The notes: a model not told the origin generated them from the sequence alone. 64,000 nt of DNA from JBEKYD01 sp052148435 (GCA_052148435.1 JBKQIF010000058.1:1-64000); one strand, 5' to 3'; shown: positions 53,945-63,630, numbered from the stretch's first letter. A program made the numbers and translations.

Positions 53945-54169
53945 ATGGAAGTTAACTTTACGCCGGAGCTGCAAGCGAAGCTTGAGCGGGTGGCTGCGCA
54001 AAACAGCCGCGCCGCGGACCACTACGTGCAGCAGCTTGTCGAAAACTATCTCGATCACGATGTCTGGTTCCGGCAGAAGGTTACCGCCAGCTTGGGCCGA
54101 CTCGACCGCGGGGAGTTTATTTCCCACGAGGAAATCGGCGCCGGTCTTGAGAAGATGTTCCAACCGTAA
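53945..54169 (+). CDS. Antitoxin of a ParE-type toxin-antitoxin pair
   Basis: 74 residues from the ATG at 53945. MEVNFTPELQAKLERVAAQN, SRAADHYVQQLVENYLDHDV form a ParD/CopG-like region, and FRQKVTASLGRLDRGEFISH then EEIGAGLEKMF a C-terminal part that matches antitoxins paired with ParE/RelE. It ends directly at the toxin start (TAA then ATG). It would bind the toxin and repress the operon. The partner toxin is truncated. Confidence 0.8.
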   Translation: MEVNFTPELQAKLERVAAQNSRAADHYVQQLVENYLDHDVWFRQKVTASLGRLDRGEFISHEEIGAGLEKMFQP

Positions 54170-54454
54170 ATGCTGATTCGATGGTCGCCCGATGCGGCGG
54201 CCGACTTCCGAGACATCGTCGACTACATTCGCCGGGACAATCCCGCCGCCGCACAGCGAGTCGCTCAAACCATTTACGAACGTCTGACCAGGCTTGGGAA
54301 CTTTCCGCACAGCGGAAGGCATGGCCGCGTGGAGGGTACGCGCGAATTGCCTTTGCCGCCGCTGCCCTTCATTGTGGTGTACCGGCTTCGGCCAGGTATT
54401 TGGCGGCGATGGTTTCCGAGCCGGCTATGTCGGCTATGGTGCGGGCCACTTTGA
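54170..54454 (+). CDS. ParE-family toxin, C-terminally truncated
   Basis: 94 codons. The first 73 residues are a good ParE (MLIRWSPDAAADFRDIVDYI, RRDNPAAAQRVAQTIYERLT, RLGNFPHSGRHGRVEGTREL, PFIVVYRL). From 54388 the sequence switches to antisense comM DNA, giving the tail RPGIWRRWFPSRLCRLW. The final strand and the helix that contact gyrase in ParE are missing, so it is probably inactive. It abuts the antitoxin stop. Confidence 0.75.
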   Translation: MLIRWSPDAAADFRDIVDYIRRDNPAAAQRVAQTIYERLTRLGNFPHSGRHGRVEGTRELPLPPLPFIVVYRLRPGIWRRWFPSRLCRLWCGPL

Positions 54455-54593
54455 GGATGCGGTCGTGGGCACGGGCAGAGAGCGACATACGGCGGACGGC
54501 CAGTTCCAGGGTGCGCTCGCCGGAATCGTCGAGGGCGCAGTGTTTGCGGATGGGATGGAGCGGGTGGGCGACGTGGATATCGATTCGGTCGAG
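54388..54593 (-). pseudogene. Inverted partial copy of the comM 3' end
   Basis: The reverse strand reads LDRIDIHV, then IRKHCALDDSGERTLELAVR, RMSLSARAHDRILKVARTIA and GSETIAAKYLAEA, which repeats the end of ComM (55820-56160) with a deletion of roughly 45 residues between IDIHV and IRKHC. Nucleotide identity is high but not perfect (synonymous changes are common), so this is not an assembly copy. It has replaced the end of parE. Confidence 0.85.
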
Positions 54594-54675
54594 TCTCTCA
54601 GAACTATGATTTACTCTCCCCAAATTTTCCTGAGACAACCCCGGCCGGCGCGCCACTTCCATCTTCCTGGGGTTT

Positions 54676-56196
54676 ATGGCGCTCTTCAAGACGCAAAGCG
54701 CGGCCGTTTTCGGAATCGACGCTCACCTGATCGATATCGAGGTGGATATGTACGGGTCCGGATCGGCGCGCGATTTCGTGATGGTTGGTTTGCCGGATAT
54801 CGCGGTGAAGGAGAGCCGGGAACGCATCAAATCGGCGCTCATGAACTCGGGCTTTGGCTACCCGCCGCGCTGCGTCACTATCAACCTGGCGCCGGCCAAC
54901 CTGCGCAAAGAGGGGGCCGGTTTCGACCTGCCCATGGCCATGGGCGTACTCGGCGCGATGGGGATGGTACGCGGCCTGGAACGGCACCTGATTGTGGGCG
55001 AACTGTCGCTCGATGGCGCGATCCGCTCGGTGCGCGGCATGCTTTCCGTGGCGGTCTGCGCCCGGGACCGCGGCATCCCCAACCTGATCGTGCCGGTGGA
55101 AAACGCCGCCGAAGCCGCGGTGGTGAAGGGCGTCAGCGTCTTCGGCGTGCGGCACCTGGCGGAAGTCGTGGCGCTGCTCACCCGCCCGGATCAGTTTCAA
55201 CCCACCCTGGCGGAAGAGGCCATCGAGGCCCCGCCCACTGCGTCCACGCCCGATTTCCGCGACGTCCGCGGGCAGATCACCGCCAAGCGCTCTCTCGAAG
55301 TGGCCGCCGCCGGTGCGCACAACGTGCTAATGATCGGACCGCCCGGTTCCGGCAAGACCATGCTGGCCAAGCGCCTGGCCGGAATTTTGCCGCCCCTGAA
55401 CTTCACCGAAGCTATCGAAACCACCAAAGTACACAGCATCGCCGGCGCGCTTGGGAGCGGCGCCGGATTGATGCGCGAACGGCCGTTTCGCGCCCCGCAT
55501 CACACCATTTCCGACGCCGGGTTGACCGGCGGCGGCAGCGGCATGCCGCGGCCCGGCGAAGTCAGCATGGCGCACAACGGCGTGTTGTTCTTGGACGAGT
55601 TTCCCGAGTTCCCGCGCGACGTTCTGGAAATCCTGCGCCAGCCGCTGGAAGACGGGATGGTGACCATCGCCCGCGCCAACATGACGCTCTCGTTCCCGTC
55701 GAATTTCATGCTGGTGGCTGCTATGAATCCATGCCGCTGTGGCTTCTTTGGCGACGCCACCCGCGAGTGCCGCTGCACGCCGGCGCAGATCCAGAACTAC
55801 CTGAGCAAAATCAGCGGCCCCTTGCTCGACCGCATCGATATCCACGTGGAAGTGCCCGCCGTACCATTTCAGGAGCTGCGCGGCGAAGCTAAAGCGGAGC
55901 CGTCGGCGGCGATCCGCGAGCGCGTCCTCCAGGCTCGCGCCGTACAGCAAGCCCGCGGCTGCACCAACGCCCGCATGCCCACCCGCTCCATCCGCAAACA
56001 CTGTGCGCTGGACGATTCCGGCGAGCGAACCCTGGAACTGGCCGTCCGCCGCATGTCACTTTCCGCGAGGGCCCACGACCGCATCCTCAAAGTCGCCCGC
56101 ACCATCGCCGACCTGTCCGGCTCGGAGACCATCGCCGCCAAACATTTGGCTGAGGCGATTCAGTATCGGAGCTTGGATAGGAATTACTGGAATTGA
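54676..56196 (+). CDS. comM: ComM/YifB family Mg-chelatase-like AAA+ ATPase
   Basis: 506 residues, normal length. The Lon-like N-terminal domain reads DMYGSGSARDFVMVGLPDIA and VTINLAPANLRKEGAGFDLP. Walker A is MIGPPGSGKTMLAK, Walker B is NGVLFLDEFPEFPRDVLEIL, FRAPHHTISDAGLTGGG is the family insertion, and NPCRCGFFGD is the zinc-like motif. The C-terminal helicase-bundle domain ends SLDRNYWN. In transformable bacteria ComM drives branch migration during integration of taken-up DNA. A partial inverted copy precedes it. Confidence 0.95.
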   Translation: MALFKTQSAAVFGIDAHLIDIEVDMYGSGSARDFVMVGLPDIAVKESRERIKSALMNSGFGYPPRCVTINLAPANLRKEGAGFDLPMAMGVLGAMGMVRGLERHLIVGELSLDGAIRSVRGMLSVAVCARDRGIPNLIVPVENAAEAAVVKGVSVFGVRHLAEVVALLTRPDQFQPTLAEEAIEAPPTASTPDFRDVRGQITAKRSLEVAAAGAHNVLMIGPPGSGKTMLAKRLAGILPPLNFTEAIETTKVHSIAGALGSGAGLMRERPFRAPHHTISDAGLTGGGSGMPRPGEVSMAHNGVLFLDEFPEFPRDVLEILRQPLEDGMVTIARANMTLSFPSNFMLVAAMNPCRCGFFGDATRECRCTPAQIQNYLSKISGPLLDRIDIHVEVPAVPFQELRGEAKAEPSAAIRERVLQARAVQQARGCTNARMPTRSIRKHCALDDSGERTLELAVRRMSLSARAHDRILKVARTIADLSGSETIAAKHLAEAIQYRSLDRNYWN

Positions 56197-56342
56197 GGCG
56201 GGGGAGATTGGCGCAGCACAAAGTGGGGATGGATACGCCCCACGAGGACATTTCCCACCGTTCGCGCAACGCTCGGCTGAACCGCCGACGTTGGGCCACC
56301 GGTGCGCCACGTTTGACCCAATCTTCGGGGTACCATCCCTGT

Positions 56343-56518
56343 AATCACGCGTTTGTCGCCAAGCTCGATCCAAGCGGCACCCAGGTAATTTACAACACGG
56401 TGCTCGCTGGCACTAGCGAGGATCGCGGCTATTCCATCGCAATGGACACCCTCGGAAATGTGGATGTTCCCGGAACGACCTTTTCTGCGGATTTTCCGGT
56501 GACCAGCAACAGTTGCGG
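56343..56518 (+). pseudogene. SBBP beta-propeller repeat fragment
   Basis: This frame reads NHAFVAKLDPSGTQVIYNTV, AGTSEDRGYSIAMDTLGNV, then GTTFSADFPVTSN. It is one repeat of the SBBP family found in very large Solibacter surface proteins. There is no start or continuing second repeat. It is a remnant after comM. Confidence 0.7.
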
Positions 56519-56883
56519 GAGCAAAAGCAAAGGACCGAATCGAATGAGAGCCACCCAATCTTCGATTGAGCAACCAGATTTCTGATGGCGGCCGGCGGCA
56601 CGGAAGAGACCGGCCTCCGATAATGTTGATCCACGAGCACGACAATACTCAGCGAATCGCGAATCTGAGAAATACTGACCTCGAAAGGCGGACTGCTGGC
56701 TCGATGTGGTGTGGGCTTGAGCGAAAGTCCCCGACTGCGGGAACCCCGGCACGATGTGCTTCGCCAGTTTACGGGTGGATTCGCGCCAAGAGATCCGCGT
56801 GGAGATAGTCGGAGCTGCCGGCAAGTTCAGCGTGATGGCAACTAAACTGCCAGGTGCACTAAGCTGACAGGAGGCGAGGAAAC
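56519..56883. other. No gene seen
   Basis: These 365 bases show no ORF with family character on either strand and no strong repeat. An AGGAGGCGAGGAAAC site at the end belongs to the methyltransferase gene. Confidence 0.5.
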
Positions 56884-57537
56884 ATGAAGACCCCTGAACA
56901 CAATGAGACGCCGTCCAGCCCCGCCGAGGAACCGCCTGGCCCGATGCAGCGGAGGCGGCACGAGGATTTTGACGCCTACTACGCCGGCACGCCTCCTTGG
57001 GATATCGGGGGGCCGCAGCCGGTCTTTCTGGCGCTGGCGGAAGCTGGCGCCATTCGAGGCCGGGTCCTGGACGTGGGTTGCGGGACCGGCGAGCACGCTC
57101 TCATGGCCGCCGGCATGGGCCTGGACGCGACAGGCATCGATTCGGCTCCAGCCGCAATCGCTCTTGCCGAAGCCAAGGCCCGCGACCGCGCTTTGATTGC
57201 GCACTTCCTGGTCCATGACGCCCTCCAGTTGGCTTCTCTCCACAAGCAGTTCGACACTGTGCTGGATTGCGGGCTGTTTCACGTACTCGACGACAACGAT
57301 CGCCGTTCGTTCGTCGAGAACCTCCGCGCGGTGATCCACCCGGGCGGCCGCTACTTCATGCTGTGCTTCAGCGACCGTCAACCGGGGTCTGGCGGCCCCC
57401 GCCGGATCACCCGGGACGAAATTAGGACCAGTTTCGACAAGGGATGGCAGATAGACTCGATCGAGCTCGCCAAACTCGATACCAGGATGGGCCCTGACGG
57501 AATTCTGGGCTGGCTAGCGCGCATCACGCGGACATGA
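56884..57537 (+). CDS. SAM-dependent methyltransferase, thiopurine/tellurite-like
   Basis: 217 residues with a GAGGCGAGGAAAC ribosome site. YYAGTPPWDIGGPQPVFL is typical of TPMT/TehB-like class I methyltransferases. Motif I is RVLDVGCGTGEHALMAAGMG, motif II is ATGIDSAPAAI, and VLDCGLFHVLDD with PGGRYFMLCFSD follow. It transfers methyl groups from SAM to a small acceptor, likely a thiol or metalloid. Neighbours are remnants, so context adds nothing. Confidence 0.9.
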   Translation: MKTPEHNETPSSPAEEPPGPMQRRRHEDFDAYYAGTPPWDIGGPQPVFLALAEAGAIRGRVLDVGCGTGEHALMAAGMGLDATGIDSAPAAIALAEAKARDRALIAHFLVHDALQLASLHKQFDTVLDCGLFHVLDDNDRRSFVENLRAVIHPGGRYFMLCFSDRQPGSGGPRRITRDEIRTSFDKGWQIDSIELAKLDTRMGPDGILGWLARITRT

Positions 57538-57594
57538 GGGTGGCGTCACCTATGCGTTTCTTTAGCGGAGCACGAGATCGCCTCGTGGGCTTCC

Positions 57595-58392
57595 GTGCTG
57601 ACGCCTACCGCCGATCCGCGCGAGCCGTGGACCATCCAGGAGATCGATCGCCTCCCCACTGCGCATCGCGTGCGCGTCGCCGATATCGACGGCAGCGGCA
57701 AGCCCGTCGTGATCGTTGCGCCGCTCAATGGCGCCAAAGCCGCGCCGCCGGACTACCGCGACCTCACGCCGCTGGCCTATTATGTCCCCGGCGAATGGAA
57801 ACGCCATGAGATCAAGCCTGAAAACTTCGGCCTGGTGCATGGCATCTGGATTACCGATTGGGATGGCAATAAGCGCGACGCCATCCTCACCGCCGGCTTC
57901 GAAGGAATCCAGCTCTTCAGGTTCACCGCCAACAACGAGTGGACGCGCACCGAGCTGGTCAGGGGCGATCCCAGCCCCTGGCCCAAGTCGGGCGCCGGCG
58001 AAATCGCCGTGGGCCACCTCGGAAGCGAGCGCTTCCTGGTTTCTATCGAGCCCTTTCACGGCAACCAGGTGGTGGTTTACCGCTCCCAAAACGGGAAATG
58101 GACTCGCCAGGTGATCGACGATTCACTGGTGAATGGCCACACCATTCAGACCATCGATGCCGATGGCGACGGCCGCGACGAAATTGTCGCCAGTTGCCAG
58201 GGCAACACGGTCCGCAACCTGTACCTCTACCACGCCGATGACCCCGCCGGCCAGCACTGGTCGCGGCAGATCATCGACAACGGCGGAATGTCCGGAGCCA
58301 CCTGCGTGGTGGCCGATCTCAACGGCGACCACCGCCCCGACCTCGCCTGCATCGGCTCCACCGCCAACCTGAAGTGGTACGAAAACCGGTGA
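57595..58392 (+). CDS. VCBS/FG-GAP repeat protein, 5'-truncated
   Basis: 265 residues from a GTG at 57595. The frame is open and family-like back to about 57566 (EHEIASWASVLTPTADPREP), then is lost just after the methyltransferase stop. So the original N-terminus and signal peptide are missing. The rest is a beta-propeller with Asp-rich calcium loops: RVRVADIDGSGKPVVIVAPL, IWITDWDGNKRDAILTAGFE, IDADGDGRDEIVASCQGN and VADLNGDHRPDLACIGS. It resembles propellers next to aldos-2-ulose dehydratase domains. Without a signal it is unlikely to function as before. Confidence 0.7.
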   Translation: MLTPTADPREPWTIQEIDRLPTAHRVRVADIDGSGKPVVIVAPLNGAKAAPPDYRDLTPLAYYVPGEWKRHEIKPENFGLVHGIWITDWDGNKRDAILTAGFEGIQLFRFTANNEWTRTELVRGDPSPWPKSGAGEIAVGHLGSERFLVSIEPFHGNQVVVYRSQNGKWTRQVIDDSLVNGHTIQTIDADGDGRDEIVASCQGNTVRNLYLYHADDPAGQHWSRQIIDNGGMSGATCVVADLNGDHRPDLACIGSTANLKWYENR

Positions 58393-58689
58393 CGGGCGGA
58401 GTTCCCGGGCGGTCTCCAGCGCGCGGTGGAAATCCCACATCCATGCCCCGCTGCCACGTGCCGAAGGACTACGCTTGGTTGGCGTCCACCGTGATCTTGC
58501 GGGAACCCACATCAAGACCAGTTAACGGTCAATATCGGCAACCGTTTCCGGATCGGCTCCGGGTCCGTGAGGACAGCGGGACGACGGACTTTAAATACAA
58601 TGGCGGGAAGCCCATACGAGCAGGAATACTGCTGTATGTATCGGAGTGAAGGGCCCAGGCCCGCCTAGCCCCTGGGTCCGTACAATAGA

Positions 58690-60768
58690 ATGTCTAGATC
58701 CATGCGAACCCTTCTGCTTCTCGCCGCATTTTCAGCCCTCTCCGGCGCTGACCATGATTGGCCCGCTTACGGCGGCGGACCCGCGGGCATCCGCTACTCC
58801 GATCTCAATCAGATCAACCGCGCCAATGTGAGCCAACTGGCCGTCGCCTGGACTTACGACACCGCCGACGGCGCCGGCGATCCGCAAACTCAGCCGATAC
58901 TCGTCGCCGGCGTCCTCTATGGCCTCACGCCCCGCCACAAGGCCATCGCGCTCGATGGCGCCACCGGAAAACTGCTGTGGACGTTCGATTCCGGCATCGC
59001 CGGCCGCGGGCCGAATCGCTCAGTGGTCTACTGGACCGATGGCAACTCACCGCGTCTTTTCGCCGCAGTCCAAAGCTATATCTACGCCCTCGACGCCCGC
59101 ACGGGCAAGCCAATCGCCGATTTCGGCAACGCTGGACGAATCGACCTCCGCGAAGGCCTCGGCCGCGATCCCGAGAAACAATCGATTGTCCTCACCAGCC
59201 CCGGCATTATTTACAAGGACCTGCTGATCGTCGGCGGCCGGACCCCCGAGGCCCTGCCGGCCCCCACCGGCGATATCCGCGCCTTCGACGTTCGCACCGG
59301 CAAGCTCCGCTGGAGTTTTCACACGGTTCCCCACCCCGGCGAGTTTGGCTACGACACCTGGCCCAAGGACGCCTGGACCTACACTGGCGCAGCCAACAAC
59401 TGGGCCGGCATGGCGGTCGACCAGAAGCGCGGCATCCTCTATGTCCCCACCGGCTCCGCAGCCAGCGATTTCTATGGCGCAGACCGCGTAGGCGACGACC
59501 TCTTTGCCAACACCCTGCTGGCATTGAAAGCCGACACCGGCGAGCGGATCTGGCACTTTCAGGGAGTCCGACACGATCTCTGGGATCGCGACTTTCCTAC
59601 TCCACCCTGCCTCGTCACTGTAAAACACGACGGCAAAATGGTGGACGCCGTGGCCCAAGCCACCAAGCAGGGTTGGGTCTACCTTTTCGACCGGGTAAAT
59701 GGCAAGCCGCTGTTCCCCATCGAGTACCGCCGCTACCCTGCCAGCGACGTCCCCGGCGAGGTCGCCGCCCATACCCAGCCGCTGCCCACCAAGCCCGCGC
59801 CTTTCGCCCGCCAGCGGCTCACAGAGGACGTCCTCACCACCCGCACGCCTGCTGCGCATGCCTGGGCGGTCGAGCAGTTCCGCAAACTCCGCGGCGGCGG
59901 TCAGTTCGTGCCGCTCACGGTCGGCCAGGACACGGTGGTCTTCCCGGGTTTCGACGGCGGCGCCGAATGGGGCGGCCAGGCATTCGACCCGGAAACCGGC
60001 CTCTTCTACGTAAATGCCAACGATCTGGCATGGACCGGCGGTCTGGCGGAAACCAACGATCGTAACTCCGCCCGCCGGACTTACCAGACCAATTGCGCCA
60101 ACTGTCACGGCGACGACCGCGTCGGCGCCCCTCCGCAAATCCCCGCACTTACAAACCTAAGTGGCAGAATGACCGCGCAGGCGATCTCAGCTGTCATCCG
60201 CCAGGGCGCCGGACGAATGCCATCGTTTCCGAATCTGAGCGCCGCCGACGTAGCCGCCGTGGCGCAATACATTCTGAGCGGCGAGGACAAGGAATTGGTC
60301 GCCGCAGGCAGCCCTAAGGCTCCCGCCAGATTCCGTTTCACCGGCTATCGCCGGCTGCTCGATCCCGATGGATACCCAGCCGTGCAGCCGCCCTGGGGCA
60401 CGCTCAACGCCATCAATCTGAATACCGGCGAATATGCCTGGAAGGTGCCGCTAGGCGAGTATCCAGCGCTGGTGGCGCAAGGTATAAAAAATACCGGCAG
60501 CGAGAATTATGGGGGACCGATTGTTACGGCCGGCGGCCTGGTCTTCATTGCAGCTACTAACTTCGACCATAAGTTCCGCGCCTTCGACAAGTCCACGGGA
60601 GCGCTCCTGTGGGAAGCGACACTGTCGTTTTCCGGCAATGCCACGCCGATCACTTACCAGCTTGCTGGACGCCAGTATCTTGTCATCTACGCCACAGGCG
60701 GCAAAGCTCCCCGCGGCGGCCCTACGGGTGGCGCTTATGTGGCCTTTGCCCTGCCAGCCGGCAAGTAA
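58690..60768 (+). CDS. PQQ-dependent dehydrogenase with embedded cytochrome c domain
   Basis: 692 residues with a signal peptide (RTLLLLAAFSALSGADHDW); start at ATG 58690 or 58702. Propeller blades carry the GxxxALDxxTGKLLW type repeats (AIALDGATGKLLWTFDSGIA, IRAFDVRTGKLRWSFH, LLALKADTGERIWHFQGVRH). A cytochrome c domain is inserted near residue 460: NCANCHG with axial Met in GRMPSFPNLS. Blade repeats resume after it (LNAINLNTGEYAWKVPLGEY). This matches pyrroloquinoline-quinone glucose/sorbosone-type dehydrogenases of acidobacteria. It oxidises sugars or alcohols in the periplasm and passes electrons to the haem. Confidence 0.93.
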   Translation: MSRSMRTLLLLAAFSALSGADHDWPAYGGGPAGIRYSDLNQINRANVSQLAVAWTYDTADGAGDPQTQPILVAGVLYGLTPRHKAIALDGATGKLLWTFDSGIAGRGPNRSVVYWTDGNSPRLFAAVQSYIYALDARTGKPIADFGNAGRIDLREGLGRDPEKQSIVLTSPGIIYKDLLIVGGRTPEALPAPTGDIRAFDVRTGKLRWSFHTVPHPGEFGYDTWPKDAWTYTGAANNWAGMAVDQKRGILYVPTGSAASDFYGADRVGDDLFANTLLALKADTGERIWHFQGVRHDLWDRDFPTPPCLVTVKHDGKMVDAVAQATKQGWVYLFDRVNGKPLFPIEYRRYPASDVPGEVAAHTQPLPTKPAPFARQRLTEDVLTTRTPAAHAWAVEQFRKLRGGGQFVPLTVGQDTVVFPGFDGGAEWGGQAFDPETGLFYVNANDLAWTGGLAETNDRNSARRTYQTNCANCHGDDRVGAPPQIPALTNLSGRMTAQAISAVIRQGAGRMPSFPNLSAADVAAVAQYILSGEDKELVAAGSPKAPARFRFTGYRRLLDPDGYPAVQPPWGTLNAINLNTGEYAWKVPLGEYPALVAQGIKNTGSENYGGPIVTAGGLVFIAATNFDHKFRAFDKSTGALLWEATLSFSGNATPITYQLAGRQYLVIYATGGKAPRGGPTGGAYVAFALPAGK

Positions 60769-61088
60769 CGCCCATTGGCCGGAGCTGGCCGGAGCGTCGC
60801 CGACCCAAAGGGACGGCACCATTCTCGCGCTTGTGCCTGCCGACGAACTGATCGCCGGTGACGGAAAACGGAACGTTATGGACAGATATCGGTAGCTTTG
60901 CACTGCCCGTGTTCTGTTGCCGTGGTCGCGTTTGCCGGCCAGGGCGACCGGTGACGCCACCTGCGGCGCGCCCCGTTTCCGGTAACGCTTTACCGCTACC
61001 CAGAGTCCGGGCGAGCTTGCCGCGCGGCGCCACAGCGTCCCGATCCCCGGCGCGAGCTACAATTGCGCTTTCCCAGGAGGTGGTGCGC
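60769..61088. other. No gene seen between PQQ dehydrogenase and secreted barrel protein
   Basis: An in-frame extension of the next ORF covers much of this gap but lacks a signal peptide and family character. An AGGAGGTGG at 61076-61084 marks the real start. No terminator with a T tract was found. Confidence 0.5.
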
Positions 61089-63407
61089 ATGACGAGAGCC
61101 GGCGCCATCGCATGGCTGCTTGCAGTCCCCGCGGTCCTGGCGGCGCAAGCCCCGGCCCCGGTGGTTCTCTCCGGCGCCGGCGTTCGCCTGGAGGCGCGCG
61201 TCGTCAACGGACGGCTGGAGGAACGCTACCTGGCGCGCTCGCGGACGGGTTGGACGCTGGTGGCGCAGGCGGCCGGAGAATCCATGGGTGCGCTCGAATT
61301 GCGCGGGCCCGGCGCGGAAATCGTGCCTGGCGCGGCCGAGAGCGTGTCTCTCGAAGGTGGCCGCCTGGTGGAACGCATTACCGCCGGCGGGCTGCGCCTC
61401 ACGCGCATCGTCGCGCTCGATGCGCGCGAGAACTGGCTCCGCGTTTCGGTCCTGCTGGAGCCGGGCGCGGCCTCTTCGCTGCACTCGTTCTCAGACGCTT
61501 TTGTTTTCGCGCACAAGCCCGACTGGTCGTATTCGCCTTCGGTCGGCGGCTTCAATCCAGATGGGCAGTACAAGGCGCCCCTCATTCTGACTCAGGCCGG
61601 GCCGGTGGCTTTCGGCATCGTCCCCGACCTGGCGACGTTGGACCGCGCCGCGCTGAAGCGGTGCAATCACGCCCTGCGCCTGGATGTTCCCGCGGGGCCC
61701 CGGCTCGCGGTCGGGTTTCAGCCGGCGCGCATGGCGTTCCATTCCGTCTATACCCTCGACGAAGACCGCGTCTGGACCGCGGACTCTCCCGTCACCAACG
61801 CGTACTATCTGTTGATCTCGGCGGCCGCCGTTCCGGGCCAGGCTTATCGCGAGGCGGTCCGCTTCCACTGGGAGCGGTTCGGCCGCCCCGCGCAGGCCTC
61901 CGCGGCGGCGCAACAGGCCGGTACGGACGCGGCCTACAGATCGCTGGCCTTGTGGGATGACTGGCGCAAACAGGTTTGGGACAAGGAATCGCCGGAACAG
62001 TGGCTCTCCACGCGCCTCGATGGCGCGCTTGCCGGCGCCGTCCGGACCCGTCGCTGGGGCGGGCCCAAGCCGTCGCTTTATATGTCGGCGTGGTTCAACA
62101 GCGTGCGCACCGCAGTGGGCATGGCGCTGTATGCCCGGCGCGCGAACAATCGGGAACTGCTCAATCTCGCCCGGCAGACCATCCACCTGGCCCTGCGCGC
62201 GCCGGGGCCCGACGGCGCTTTCAAATGCATCGCGGTCCCCGACGGCGACAACATCGTCTGGGCGGCGGGCGATGGGATCGGCAACAGCCTCAAGAATGGA
62301 TACCTGGGATTCGACATGAGCTGGACCGCCTACTGGCTACTGCGATGGCGCGCCGCCAACCTGCCCGGCTCGGAGGACATATTGGCCCGCGCGGAGCGGC
62401 TGGCCGATTTCTTCCTCCACCGCCAGCAATCCGACGGCATGCTTCCCACCCGTTTCGACGAATCCGGCGCGCCGAGGCTCGAAATCTCGCGCCAGGTTTT
62501 CGCCGAAACGGCGCCGGTCGCGCTCTTTCTGCTGGAACTGGCCGGGCAGGACCACAACGCCCGTTACCAGGAAGCGGGCCTTCGCGGCCTGGAATTTCTC
62601 GAACGGCGGGTGGCGCCCGAACGCAAGTGGTACGACTTCGAAACGTTCTTCAGTTGCAGTCCCCGGCTGGCCTACCTGGACCCGGCCACGGCGCAATGGC
62701 CGGCCAATGACCTCGCGCTGATCCACGCGCCCGCGGCGTATCTGGCCGCTTTTCGCGTCACCGGGCGCAAGGAGTTCCTGGATCGTGGCCAAGCCTTGCT
62801 CGATTACCTGCTCCTCTATCAGCAATCCTGGACCAACCCGGCGCTGGAGCGGCTCTCCGGCCCCAACATGCTGTTGGGCGGGTTCACTACCCAGAACTCG
62901 GACGCCGAGTGGTCCGACGCCCGCCAGAGCCTGGCCGCCAACGTGATCCTGGACTACTACCGCGCGGGCGGAAGCGTGGAATACCTCGAACGGGGCGTGG
63001 CGGCGTTGCGCGCGCAGTTTCCCATCTCCCCTTCGGAGAATTGGGCCCATAGCGGATACGGCTCGAAAGCCGGGGTCAGCAGCTTCCACTGGGGCACGGG
63101 AAGCGGCCTGGCCGGCGTGGAGCTGGAGGAGGATTCTCTGCACGACTTGACTGTCGATATCGCCGCGGGTGAGGCCGTCGGCGTCAATGGCATCGACGTG
63201 GAAAGCGCGGCGGCGCGCGGCGACCGCATCGAACTGAAGATCGGCAGCCCGTTCCGATGGTCCCGCCGGCCAGTGGCCGCCTTCCTGCGAGTCCCTCCCG
63301 GACGCCGGTTTGCGCTGTTCACGAACGGCCAGGACGCCGGCAGTTATAGCTCGGCCGAGTTGGGGAAAGGCGTCGCGTTGCCGGTGTCTTTCCCCCGTGC
63401 ACGATGA
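61089..63407 (+). CDS. Large secreted (alpha/alpha)-barrel-like protein, probably carbohydrate-active
   Basis: 772 residues from the ATG at 61089, which gives a signal peptide (TRAGAIAWLLAVPAVLAAQA). The N-terminal 280 residues are beta-rich (RLEARVVNGRLEERYLARSR). From about 300 on, helices alternate as in alpha/alpha toroids: SLYMSAWFNSVRTAVGMALY, GFDMSWTAYWLLRWRAANLP, ILARAERLADFFLHRQQSDG and NDLALIHAPAAYLAAFRVTG. The last part is a small beta domain. The layout resembles unsaturated glucuronyl hydrolases or heparinase-like enzymes. Catalytic residues cannot be fixed. It lies between a PQQ enzyme and a GH95 gene. Confidence 0.75.
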   Translation: MTRAGAIAWLLAVPAVLAAQAPAPVVLSGAGVRLEARVVNGRLEERYLARSRTGWTLVAQAAGESMGALELRGPGAEIVPGAAESVSLEGGRLVERITAGGLRLTRIVALDARENWLRVSVLLEPGAASSLHSFSDAFVFAHKPDWSYSPSVGGFNPDGQYKAPLILTQAGPVAFGIVPDLATLDRAALKRCNHALRLDVPAGPRLAVGFQPARMAFHSVYTLDEDRVWTADSPVTNAYYLLISAAAVPGQAYREAVRFHWERFGRPAQASAAAQQAGTDAAYRSLALWDDWRKQVWDKESPEQWLSTRLDGALAGAVRTRRWGGPKPSLYMSAWFNSVRTAVGMALYARRANNRELLNLARQTIHLALRAPGPDGAFKCIAVPDGDNIVWAAGDGIGNSLKNGYLGFDMSWTAYWLLRWRAANLPGSEDILARAERLADFFLHRQQSDGMLPTRFDESGAPRLEISRQVFAETAPVALFLLELAGQDHNARYQEAGLRGLEFLERRVAPERKWYDFETFFSCSPRLAYLDPATAQWPANDLALIHAPAAYLAAFRVTGRKEFLDRGQALLDYLLLYQQSWTNPALERLSGPNMLLGGFTTQNSDAEWSDARQSLAANVILDYYRAGGSVEYLERGVAALRAQFPISPSENWAHSGYGSKAGVSSFHWGTGSGLAGVELEEDSLHDLTVDIAAGEAVGVNGIDVESAAARGDRIELKIGSPFRWSRRPVAAFLRVPPGRRFALFTNGQDAGSYSSAELGKGVALPVSFPRAR

Positions 63408-63630
63408 GCGCGGTGCAGGGGCGTCCGTCGTGCCCAAGAGGCGTTCCAGCGCGTTCGGCCGTTCCAACCGCGTTTCCGGAAAAGTGGCAGTGGGGTGAGG
63501 AATAGGCGCCTCAATGGAATGAAACGCCACTTTAACGGGATCCACCGCTCGCGCGAGGACGAAAATGCTTCCGGCGACTTTTCTTTCTCGGCTGAAAGGA
63601 TTAACCTGTCGTGAAAGGACTCGGAACGAC
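63408..63630. other. No supported gene
   Basis: The gap contains a 31-codon ORF at 63519-63614 (MKRHFNGIHRSREDENASGD ... INLS) with no ribosome site and no recognised family. Otherwise nothing is seen. Confidence 0.4.

Noticed and set aside
60858..61088. Extension of the secreted barrel protein to an upstream start
   Set aside because: Adds 77 residues without family character before a perfect ribosome site and signal peptide at 61089.
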